Positions 1-17,813 of a stretch of DNA of 64,000 nucleotides are shown here, one piece after another (within the stretch, counting starts at the first letter, position 1; the number at the start of each line of letters is the position of its first letter). Origin of the DNA: Euryodendron excelsum (Eukaryota; Streptophyta; Magnoliopsida; Ericales; Pentaphylacaceae). Under the pieces are notes generated by a model. The model saw nothing but the letters and a program-made list of their open reading frames with translations. It had not been told where the DNA came from and ran no database searches. Made by a program: the position numbers and the translations under genes. The stretch is taken from positions 9,446,001 through 9,510,000 of the forward strand of contig CM065389.1 of the NCBI GenBank assembly GCA_033060915.1. Reading direction: 5' to 3'.

Positions 1-683
1 CTAGGCTGAAATGGGTTAGTAACCACCAGCTTGAAATATTAGTGGCTGTATAATGAAATTGTAAGAAAAAAACCTGAAACAGCTAGCACTGCTCTGGACG
101 CATAAATTATCGCAAACCGGATTTGGCTCTACAAAGAGCATGCGTCAAAAGATGCAAACAAAATTCTTCTAATAGTGGAGAAACACATTTCTCTTAAAAG
201 AAAGGAAGAAGATTATCAAGTTTAAGAACTCATCCAAAAGTAGCGAATTTTCGATGAAAATTGAGAGGTTAGCAAGAAACAACACAAAGCCTATCAAATA
301 ACTAAAAAATTGCGAGGAGGTTATCCAAGTAACATAATCACCCTCATATCCACGATATAAGAAATACAGGCAAGCTAGATGGGGACTCAGATTTAATGCT
401 TCTGATTATTTCGTAGCATGAAAAAAAGGCACAGTTGAGCTGACTATAGAAAACAGAATTACGATATTAGCCAATGCAGACATAAAGCTCCATTATCTCT
501 GTTAAGAAAAATAAACCATTCATTAACACATACAATTGAAAACTACAAGCACAGAAACATCAATATTCAGCACCTTCAAGTTTCAGTATTTGAAGCAAGA
601 GTGCCTAGAAATTCAGAATGGCCTGAAATTAGAAACAAGCACCTTCTCCTAACAAAAACAACCAGGGGAGAAGTGATTGCCCT
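1..683. other. Downstream flank and 3' UTR of the 14-3-3 gene
   Basis: No coding region is recognisable here. The part next to 684 is expected to be the 3' untranslated region of the minus-strand 14-3-3 gene, since its stop codon lies at 684-686. The remainder is AT-rich sequence without a visible repeat or open frame. The poly(A) site cannot be placed by eye. Confidence 0.5.
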
Positions 684-3265
<2,582 letters not shown>

Positions 3266-3480
3266 GATTGAATCGGATGTCTCTCTGCGAGGTCTCTGAG
3301 ATCTGTGGTTCTGGAGTTCGATTTGAACAGAGACTTTTAGAGAGAGAAAAGTGTGTTTTTAGAGAGAGGGAGAGAGTGTTTTTAGAGAGAGCAATATGGA
3401 AGGAGAGGGAAAGAGAGAGAGAGAGCGGTTTAAGGCTGTTTTTTGGGTTGTCCTTTTTTGGGGTCGTGAAAGCTATGATC
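3266..3480 (-). promoter_or_regulatory. 5' leader and proximal promoter of the 14-3-3 gene, GA-rich
   Basis: The 150 bases upstream of the minus-strand ATG contain several runs of (GA)n on the plus strand (about 3339-3425), which read as CT runs in the transcript. CT-rich leaders are common near plant transcription starts. No clear TATA box was located. Confidence 0.45.
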
Positions 3481-3972
3481 TAGTTGGCAGTGATTGATTA
3501 ATGAGAATAAATGTGACCCGTTGGATTTTAAATGTTTTGTGGGACAGATGGGATTGGAGCATGCCGTCATTGGACTAAAGCCCCAAGCACAAATGGGCTC
3601 AAACCATGTAGTTGGACTAAGGTGGAATATATTTGGGTTGGTGGATAGCCCAGCCCATTAAAGCCACTAGTTTTCTCAGTTGTGGACCACGGCACAGAGC
3701 ACATTAGAAAGTGTGTTTTTCGAGGTCAGTAGCGACTTTGTGAGAGTGCTGTAATTGTTGTGGATTGGCAAGTGGGAACATTATAGCACATTTGTGCTTG
3801 TTATTAATTGATTTAGCAACGTGAAGGGGTGGCCCAGCAATTGATATTGAGAGCATATTTGTGCTTTTTATTTGTTGATTTATCAAGTACAAGAGGTGGC
3901 TTAGTAATCAGTTTGTTCTCATTTTATGCATAAGGTGATGGGTTCAATCCCTCCTTATGGGCATGGTGGTCG
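3481..3972. other. Intergenic; possible tRNA-derived SINE fragment near 3885-3972
   Basis: No gene is visible. Near 3890-3960, GTGGCTTAGTAATCAG is followed about 40 bases later by GGGTTCAATCCC. These resemble the A and B boxes of tRNA-derived SINEs. A related GTGGCCCAGCAATTG lies about 65 bases upstream, so the unit may be duplicated. No tail or target duplication was confirmed. Confidence 0.3.
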
Positions 3973-3980
3973 GTTATTAT

Positions 3981-4301
3981 TAGAATTGTACAACGAGTCA
4001 AACTATTCAAACTTGGCTCGCGTTCGGTTTATTAAAAGCTCGTTTGAAATTTGCTCATTATATAAACAAGTTAAGCTTAAACATTAAGTTTATGAGTTTA
4101 GTTCGATGAGCTTATATATACTTAAAATTTTCAAACTACTTAAGCTCGACTTGTAATTGACTCAATTAAAATTCATTTGAGATCAGTTCAAAAATTAAAT
4201 AAACTAAACTTGAACAAATTTTCAAACTTGTTAAGGTTTTTAAATCAAGTTTGAACAACTCATTAATTGTCTTGTATTGGCTCAATTTATTTGCAGCCCT
4301 A
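3981..4301. mobile_element. Short hAT-like non-autonomous element
   Basis: The 321-bp stretch starts TAGAATTGTACAACGAG and ends CTCAATTTATTTGCAGCCCTA. The reverse complement of the end (TAGGGCTGCAAATAAATTGAG) is a degenerate match to the start. It is flanked by GTTATTAT (3973-3980) and GTCATTAT (4302-4309), an 8-bp duplication with one mismatch. Eight-bp duplications and TAGGG-type ends are typical of hAT elements. The interior repeats AAACTTG and GCTCG motifs and has no coding capacity. Confidence 0.55.
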
Positions 4302-4499
4302 GTCATTATTCATAAAATATATGAAATTTACATAATTTCTATAGACAATTATTTGCACAAGCTAATCTTGACATCCGTAGACAAAACAAAAGAAGGGTGA
4401 CCAATGTATGAATGTGGTAAATAGTTAGCCCGTCAAATGTCAAATATTTGAAGGTTCCAAGAAATAAAAAAACTCGAATGGGTTTTGTTAATCCTTCTT

Positions 4500-5175
4500 C
4501 ATTCTTTTACACTAATAATGACGTATTAGCTATATGATTCCGACGGGGAACCATTATATCCTCCAAATGGTAAGCAGACAATATGGATATGGTCCCAAGA
4601 CTAATTAAGTGCTTCCAAAGAAGACGACGAATGCCTATCTCAATGCCTTTTGTCACAAGCCTACCAAGATGGCTCAAGAATAGGCTCATGAGGATGCTAA
4701 GGAGCCCACTAAGTCTAGAACTTTTTAGGTAATTTTTGGACATTTTAAAACATGAGGCAATTTTTGTAAACATTCTAGATCTTTCTAAGCAAGTGTAGAT
4801 ACTAGCTAGAAGGGTGTGGGAGATTCTAGAATATGAGAAAGACTTCCTTGAGAAGTTTTGTACAAAAATATCCTAGATATTTATATAGATGATTCTAGAA
4901 GAGGAATGCTAACCGTTGGATCAAAAAGATTCCCACCGTCCATTGAGGAGGTGGACAAGTATAAATAGGGGGTAGCCCCTCATTTGTAACTATCCAAGTT
5001 TCAAGCAATCAAAGCATTCTTCAAGTTCTTCTACAACCTCTCTTGTTCTCTTATTGCTCTCTTATTCTTAGCTTTATTCTTTCGGTATTCTTAAAGGCTT
5101 ACTTAACATCTTTAGTAGCCAAAGGTATCCAAGGCCACACGGGTCAAGGTATTCAAGATTCAAGCCCGTGACACT
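4500..5175 (+). mobile_element. Probable LTR-retrotransposon remnant (solo-LTR-like)
   Basis: The stretch contains TATAAATAGGGG at 4960-4971, followed by CTCATTTGTAAC and a CT/TTCTT-rich leader, then an end near ACGGGTCAAGG...GTGACA. This TATA-plus-leader layout without any gene downstream is typical of a plant LTR. I could not find matching TG/CA ends with a 5-bp target duplication, so limits are approximate. The first 250 bases may be degraded internal sequence. Confidence 0.35.
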
Positions 5176-6068
5176 TTAACGTAATAATATCTTCTTGGCC
5201 CACAGCACTTAGCAATGGCCCACAGGCTTCCATTCAATGTTTCTACAGATTACGTAGATTGGGCTAGCAATAAACGGGCCTCAAGTAGCCTGCCTGGCTT
5301 CTTCGGTGGCCCATCTAAGAATGACCTTTCTGATTCTTAGTCCTGTTTAATTTCAGTTCTATTTTCATTTTCCTTTTTATGCTATCAAAACCATGAAATG
5401 AGAATTGTTTTTAGTGTTTTCAAAAATATCATTTTTTTCATATTGTCTTTTACATGAAAATGCTTATGAAAATGAAAAGGCTACTTTTATTCTGAAAATT
5501 TACGTGTTTTCTAAAATTATTTTTCAAAAATAAGTTGCAAAACCGATTTATCCAAGATGATCTTCTCTGCGCTAGACGTAATGTGAAAACACAGAGTGGA
5601 GCCGTAGAATTAAATGTTGTCCTTACCCTCCCAATTCCCAATTTCCTCTTTGGCTTGTAAGCATATGCTAGGGGCAAAGAATTTCTGCACCCTCCTTGTC
5701 GGCTGCCATCTGCCAGCTTTATCTTGTTTTTCAAACTCGCTGCTTTTTCACAACTTGTCAACTCTCTCTCTCTCTCTCCCTCTCTCTACACACGCACAAA
5801 ACATAGCCAAAAGTTACCGTAGTCAAAAGACTTGTTAGAGACTTGATGAACTTGTAGAGCACGGCCAACAGTCCAGTACCTAAACCCCTGAATCCTATTT
5901 TTCAGTGATCATAGAAATTTATTTGTAATACCTGTGGAGAAAGGAAAACTCAATCAGAACTCTGAGAGAGAGAGAGGGGGAGAGAGAGAGAAAGGAAAAC
6001 TCAATAAGAACTCTGTGTGAGAGAGAGAGAGATTCTGAATTTTGTGCCTTTTTGATGCTTCGGAAGTG
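5176..6068 (+). promoter_or_regulatory. Upstream region and 5' leader of the SnRK2 gene
   Basis: No coding region is recognisable. The proximal part carries a (CT)n run at about 5761-5789 and two GA tracts (about 5963-5992 and 6019-6032) just before the SnRK2 start codon at 6069. The two GA blocks sit in a partially duplicated segment: GGAAAACTCAATCAGAACTC near 5943 recurs near 5993 as GGAAAACTCAATAAGAACTC. A TATA box was not assigned. Confidence 0.4.
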
Positions 6069-9000
6069 ATGGAGCGCTATGAAATTATGAGAGAGATAGG
6101 GTCCGGTAACTTTGGGGTTGCCAAGCTTGTTAGAGATAAATTGACCAGAGAACTCTTTGCTGTCAAATTCATCGAGAGAGGCCAAAAGGTTTGTGTATCT
6201 TGAATTTCGTGTTCGAGTTCCATCTGGGTAACCATTTTTTTCATCTGGGTCGTGTTTGTTTTTGGTTGATCGTGAAGATTCTTTTGTTCTGCAGATTGAT
6301 GAACATGTACAGAGGGAAATCATGAACCACAGGTCATTGAAGCATCCCAATATAGTTAGATTTAAAGAGGTTTGTTATTAACTTTTGCCAACACTTTTAA
6401 GAATTTGTTATTAGTTCTCTGTATTTAAGGACTCTTTTTATTCTGTTCGAGTCTTTGTCAATTTCAGGTCTTCAGAGGGAAATGATCTAATACACTTGTT
6501 TTGTTCTCCTCTCTGCTTACTTTATAGAATTGATACTCCAGGCAATGTTCGGTTTCACTAATATGGATATAATTAGGCTTCCAAACAGTCAATTTAAAAA
6601 AATCTTGCCTTTGATCTTAGTGGAGTTTGGGCCTACATTTTTAAATGAAATTTCAATTCTAATAGTGTGTACCGTATACACCAAACAGTGGTATTGGAAT
6701 TGGAAGACTTCTAATTTGAATTCCGAGTTTCCATTTCTATGCAATCAAGGGAAACCTAGGAAGCACAGACAGTTCTAATGCCGTGTCCGTGTCGTGTCGG
6801 ACACTTGTTAGACGCACATACTCCTCAGACAAACCAATTGATGTATCCTAAATTTTTATTTATTTATTTTTCAATAGACACATTAGAGACATGTATCTAT
6901 CACTTAAACGTATATGAAACACATTACAAGATTGAAATGTAAACTTGTTTTCATCATGTTTTAAGTTGAATGATGATTAAATTATGGATTGAATGGTGTT
7001 TTCATGTTGAATTAGTATTATTTTTTTATATTTTTGATGGTTTGTGAATGTTATTTTCATATATAGAGCAAATAAAATATATAAGAAATATTTTTTTGCC
7101 GTATTCCTGCCATGTCCCCCTTTTTTTCAAAATTGCCGTGTCCTGTGTCTGTACCCGTATCCATATCCGTACTCGTGTCAGTGTCCATGCTTCTTAAAGG
7201 GAAACCTAAGAGCTTTGTTGTGAATTAGTGTCATGCTTAATCTGAATGATAAATCTCAGGAAGAAACCTTTGTTTTAATTTTTTTGGTCATAATAGTACA
7301 TTATAAAGCTTGGGTTTGATAAATCTACTCATTACATTTACTAAAGATCTGAGATGAGTATTTGAGTTTAATTTCAACAATGGAAGGTAAAAGGCAAAAT
7401 GAGGTGTGTCCTTTCCATTGTGTGAAATCGGTTTAATTTGTTGGTACTTGAGATTTTGGGGCCATTCGTTGCAGGTCCTGCTAACGCCTACTCATCTAGC
7501 AATAGTTATGGAGTATGCTGCAGGAGGAGAACTCTTCGAGAGGATATGCAATGCTGGCAGATTCAATGAGAATGAGGTAATGCTGGCTAATTCAATGAGA
7601 ATGAGGTATAAGTAAAGGGGGCATATCATGTGTTGTCTCTATCTGACATTTGAAACAAGTCCATCCAGTTTTTCATTGAATTTGAAATGAATACAATTTT
7701 GAGAAGCGATTCCAGACATCTTTCATTATTGTCTTCTCACTGCTTCTATGTAGTTATAGTCTGTAATCTGCATACTAGTTTGTTGGTGAATCTGCTGTCA
7801 ATCTAAGCCACATAATATGGTTATTTAAGCCTTGTGGAAAATAATGTACACATACGTTACGAAACTGCCAGGCTGACCTTCAAAGCAACCAAGAAATGAT
7901 TACTGTCAGAAAGGAACATATTAAACTATAAATAAATGCCATAATTAACTTTTTGAGGGAGATAATTCTTTTTTTTTTTTTATTCTTTTCTGGATGACCT
8001 TCAAAGCAACCAAGAAACTGTTACCTTTAGAAAGGAACATATTAAACTTGAAATTAATGCCATAATTACTTTTTGAGGAAGATATATATTTTTTTCCCCG
8101 TGGGGATTCAATGCAACATGTGCCCTATTTCTTATTCCTTAAAGTTAACAACACGGCTAATTTTTTGGCTCCTTATGCTGATCTGTATCAGGCAAGATTC
8201 TTTTTTCAACAACTGATATCAGGGGTCAGCTACTGCCATTCAATGGTATTAACTTCAATCTTCCTGTTCATTAATCAGTATGGCCTTGTGTTCAGTTGTA
8301 GTGTTGGTTTTGAAAAGTTCCACATGCTGCAGGAAATCTGTCACAGAGATCTTAAGCTGGAAAATACGCTCTTAGATGGAAGCACAGCACCACGCGTCAA
8401 AATATGTGATTTTGGGTACTCCAAGGTAATCAATTTACCATTCCATCAAACCCTTTTTGGCTTGGGAAACCTGCTTGAATTTATTTTGTGACCTCATCTT
8501 GCAGTCATCTGTGTTCCATTCTCAACCGAAATCAACGGTAGGAACACCAGCCTACGTTGCACCTGAGGTCCTGTCAAAAAAAGAATATGATGGAAAGGTA
8601 ATATTAGTACACTATGGTTCTCTTTTCATGCAGTTCATATTTATACAAATTGTCACTTGAAACACATTCTCCATATCTAATCCTTGAGAACTATAGCTTG
8701 CAGATGTTTGGTCTTGTGGAGTAACTTTATATGTGATGCTGGTTGGAGCTTATCCCTTTGCTGATCCTGCTGATCCTAATAACTTCAGAAAGACTATTGT
8801 TGTAAGATTACAAACTTTTCATCATAAGGGACAGGAAAATTTTTTGCAGTGTCTATTGGTTTACTTGATTGATTCATTGTAGAATTCTAATTGAAATATT
8901 TTGGTACATGACAGCGGATACTTGGTGTCCATTATGCAATTCCAGATAATGTCCAAATTTCGATCGAGTGTAGACATCTTTTATCCACGATATTTGTGGC

Positions 9001-9562
9001 TAACCCTGAAAAGGTAATATTATCTATCAAATAACTTTACTGACTGAACCTACATGAGGTGCCAAGGGGCCTAAACTTGTTTCGTAAATGGGCTCTGATC
9101 AAGTTCTAATATTTCTTTAGCGTGGCTTCACACCCCAACCTGATTCCTATAGTTAGTTTTGGTTTAGGAAGTAAGTGGACTAGACTCATTAATTTACCTG
9201 TTCAGGTGTACACGTTGGGGTTGTATTATGCTGAACAACTTGTTGAGCTTATATTATGCTTATTGTGTTTTCCATTGTTCCTTTTACAGAGAATAACAGT
9301 TCTGGAGATTAAGAGGCACCCATGGTTCTTAAAGAACTTGCCTATTGAATTCATGGAAGGAGGAAGCTTTCAAAGCAATGATGTAAATAACCCATCCCAA
9401 AGCGTTCAAGAAGTGCTGGCAATAATACAGGAGGCGAGGAAACCCACTCAGGTCCCCCAGGTCGGTGATTATTTTCTTGGCGGCAGCATGGACCTGGATG
9501 ACTTGGATGATGCTGATATAGAAGACTTAGAAACAAGTGGTGATTTTGTGTGCCCATTGTGA
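6069..9562 (+). CDS. SnRK2 Ser/Thr protein kinase, subclass II (SnRK2.7/2.8-like), 9 exons
   Basis: SNF1-related kinase of osmotic-stress and ABA signalling, cytosolic and nuclear. Exons: 6069-6188, 6295-6369, 7475-7576, 8192-8245, 8333-8425, 8505-8597, 8697-8801, 8915-9013, 9290-9562; all join in frame to 337 residues. The glycine loop GSGNFG is at residues 11-16, the ATP lysine is K33 (AVKF), the catalytic loop HRDLKLEN is 121-128 and DFG is 143-145. The activation loop contains S154 (HSQ) and S158 (KST), equivalent to OST1 S171 and S175, followed by GTPAYVAPE. The C-terminus is the short acidic [15 protein letters not shown] segment, ending SGDFVCPL. The MERYE start without an N-terminal extension and the MDLDDLD tail fit subclass II, not the ABA-core subclass III. 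The nine-exon structure is typical of SnRK2 genes. Two differences from the usual consensus are E118 before ICHRDLK and V214 (usually Q or G) before RIL. Confidence 0.95.
6757..7196. mobile_element. TIR element of the GTGTCGGACAC family, copy 1 (SnRK2 intron 2)
   Basis: A 440-bp element begins TAGGAAGCACAGACA and ends TGTCCATGCTTCTTA; the two ends are near-perfect inverted repeats. It is bracketed by the exact 10-bp direct repeat AAGGGAAACC at 6747-6756 and 7197-7206. Near both ends it carries multiple GTGTCC/GTGTCGGACAC motifs around an AT-rich middle with no coding capacity. A 9-11 bp duplication with TIRs suggests a Mutator-like (MULE) MITE; the superfamily is inference. Related copies lie at 21131 and 27460. 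Confidence 0.75.
7872..8098. repeat. Two-copy tandem duplication, period about 121 bp (SnRK2 intron 3)
   Basis: GACCTTCAAAGCAACCAAGA starts at 7875 and again at 7996. The rest of the unit (AAAGGAACATATTAAACT, ATGCCATAATTA, CTTTTTGAGG) is repeated in the same order. The copies differ by point changes and by the length of a poly(T) run. The repeat lies wholly inside intron 3, upstream of exon 4. Confidence 0.8.
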
Positions 9563-11077
9563 GCTAAACGTACTTATCAGTTGTACTTCACTGAGGAATT
9601 GTGTCTGCTGCTATGAGCATTCTCTTAAAGGGGACTGAAATATTATTATCTGTATACAACCCGGTGATTGTTATGCGAATCATTCATATTTTGTCATCGC
9701 TGAAGGTATGTCTACTATACATACACTGCAATTTTTTGTTAGGCATGTGATTGCTTCTCCTTTCTGCTTGCAAGGAAGAGAGCAATGGAAAGAGAACATC
9801 AGCATGGGGATGGGGTGGCTAAATTAGGTGATTTACAAGTATCCATGAAGTGAAGGCCCCTTGAAAGAACTTTGTTGATCCTGGGAGCTGTTTTCCTACA
9901 AAATTGTCAATGGATTGCTGATAATTGATAGCTTCATTTATATATTTTAGTAGGTTGTTAACCTACTACTTAAATCTGAACCAATTAGTTCTTCTGAAGC
10001 CTGTTTCGTGGTCCAGGGCCAATTAATAAATCCTTGAAACAAAAGGTGGTTGCATTCTTGCTTGGCATGAATAAGAGGAAACTTGGGTAGCAAAGGCAAG
10101 TAGTCCCTGAATTCCTCTCTCCATTCTCTCCCTATTTTACACCTCTAATCCACACTTTAATTCTCAACCTTTATCCCATTTTTTCATCTTGAACGAAATT
10201 CTTTTGATAGCTCTACTTTTTTACCACTTCATAAACTGTATAAACCTACTCCTTATGGTAAGACTTGAGTTAACGCTTGATGGAGGAACATCCAAATAGC
10301 ACATCAGTCAAAGAGCTAGGAAAAAGATTGTACAGTTTGATGTTATTGCCTGAACCAATAAAGCATACGAAATGCATCCCTTTACGTCCAACAGATTCCC
10401 CTTACGAATTCCGAGGGTAGCCCAATACACAATTGGGACGAGCTCCAATTTAAACGTTTTGAACTTAGCAATCTTTTGGGATCAGACAAATTTATTTTTC
10501 ATGAATTCTCTAATCCTGATATAAATGACTTGTCTTTGGTTAAATCGAAAAAAAATTTAGTTAAAGTGTGCATAAATTGATCACCACACCCCTAAATGTA
10601 TAACTAACAAAAAAAAGAAGATGCACATTAGGAGTCTTAGACCCATGTAGCAATGGAGGGTCCATTGTTTTGTGAAAAATGTAACATTTCACACTAAATA
10701 ATTTTTCAAGTTTCAAATGCACTAAATTAATAATAATCACACGATCAACTGTAAATCCTTGACCTTTTATTTTTCTTGTTGAAATCATATCAGAAGTAGT
10801 AGTTTAAAATATGGGTAATATCTTAGTACAGATTTTTTTTTTTTTTTTTTGGCTATTACGCACCTGATTTACCTTTTATCTAATTATAACACTTTTTAAA
10901 AAGTATATTAATTATTAAGTAATAGAAAGTATTAATTATCTGCTATAGATCAAGTTGATTTCTTGAAAAATTAATTAATTGTGTTATTAAATATTGACTA
11001 TATTTGTTCGGTGAATAAATAAAAAAATAACCGGCGCTCTTTTATCGCACATAAGTAGTGAACTTAAGCAGCGGACG
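9563..11077. other. Intergenic: SnRK2 3' UTR, then AT-rich spacer
   Basis: The first few hundred bases are presumably the SnRK2 3' UTR. The remainder, about 10,100-11,050, is AT-rich and includes a poly(T) run near 10,831-10,850. No coding region, tRNA or bounded repeat was recognised. Confidence 0.4.
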
Positions 11078-11085
11078 AAACCCTA
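11078..11085 (+). promoter_or_regulatory. telo-box (AAACCCTA) of the eS6 promoter
   Basis: AAACCCTA lies about 92 bases upstream of the eS6 start codon. Telo-boxes close to transcription starts are a well-known hallmark of plant ribosomal-protein and translation-factor promoters, linked to expression in dividing cells. Its assignment here rests on motif and position only. Confidence 0.55.
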
Positions 11086-11176
11086 GCGGAGGATACTCTC
11101 TAATAGCATCTGATTTTGCCGCCGTCGCCTCTGCTCGAGACTACTCTACTGAAGTCGAAGCCTCCCTCCATCCCAG

Positions 11177-16391
<5,215 letters not shown>

Positions 16392-17216
16392 GCCCATGCT
16401 CTCAAGAAAACTGCATTTTTATTGAAGTTTGGATAATTGTCAGTTTACTATGATATGTTTTTCCATGTGTGTTGAGATAACGACTTCCCATTCATGACGT
16501 TGATGGTTCTTTGGAATTTTTACTCTAATATTATAAGAGTTGTTGATTGGGATTCTTAACTCGTCAACAGGTTTACCGAGGTCGTTTTACCAAAATGAGT
16601 GAAAATGTGGTAGTTTAGAAGGTACAAACAAATAGATGGAATTATCCGTTCTTCCCAAGTATATTGTAACTCACTAGGACAATCAAATTAAAGCAATGCT
16701 TTTTGATCTTTTGATGCTGTTTGGCAGCAATGTTGACCTACGTATATAATGATTTCTAAAGTTATCTAATTTAATTTTATTAGTTCTAAAATTAACTATA
16801 AACCCTTGACTTAAATACTTAAACTCTTTGCTTTGTTGGGTAAATATAACAAAAATAAAAGACTTCTGCAAATAAGACAAAGTATGAAGTTCTTTAATCT
16901 CAAATATTCAGTACATTTTTATTCCGACGTATCAAAAAAAAAAATTATTCAGTACGTTTTAATATGATGATATTAATGTTCAAGGGCGGTGACGAGAGAC
17001 AACTCAACGAACTCTGCCATATCATTATCATCAAGCAAAACAAATATAGAGGTGAGAAATAAAATTTTAAAGATAGTAGTACATCCAAAAAAGTAACAAA
17101 GGACAATTCTACGACTTGGACACAAATGGATTTACAATAATACTGGCAAAGGCTTGCAACCATAATTATTTGCAAAATGATCAATATTTTGCCTGCTGAA
17201 TTATGGCATCCATTGA
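16392..17216. other. Convergent intergenic region between eS6 and the JmjC gene
   Basis: This 825-bp spacer holds the 3' UTRs of two genes that converge: eS6 on the plus strand and the JmjC gene on the minus strand. It is AT-rich, and no further gene or bounded repeat was recognised. Confidence 0.5.
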
Positions 17217-17768
17217 TCAACAGAAACCTGAGTACTTATTCAAATCTCCCCATACTGTTTCTTCAACCTCTTCCCATGACTTTGCCATCCTCAGTTCCTT
17301 CCAAATACTGAAGATAGCTCCCAAGATATTCTCTTCGTGCAAAATACAATAGCACCTGCATACATTGAACCATCCAGGTGAGTTGGTTCCACAACTGCAG
17401 CAATACTGACTGCACTGAGGAAATAATTTATCATAAAATTACGGAACATAGAGTCACATCAACATCACATTGCCAAAAAAAAATCCCTCGCAAATCCAAG
17501 GTTATGATCACCTATGGATTGAGCTATGATCTTCCCCATGCTGACCGCAATGAAAAAACTTGTCATAACATAACCAGGGATTTTTTTGGCAACATAGATT
17601 CACAATGTCATCACATTGCCAATGTAACATAGATTCACATAATCATGACATTGCCAAAGAAATCACTAGACTTAGAATATGGACGGCAATGAAAAAGCCC
17701 CCACCACGTGAACCACGATCAACTATGATTCACATGCAAAATTCACTCTTAACCTTGACATTGCATCA

Positions 17769-17813
<45 letters not shown>

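Noticed and set aside
17378..17700. Repeated ACATTGCCAA/AACATAGATTCACA text suggesting a spaced repeat array
   Set aside because: Spacing is irregular and units are imperfect; intronic low-complexity repeat, not a CRISPR or an ordered array.
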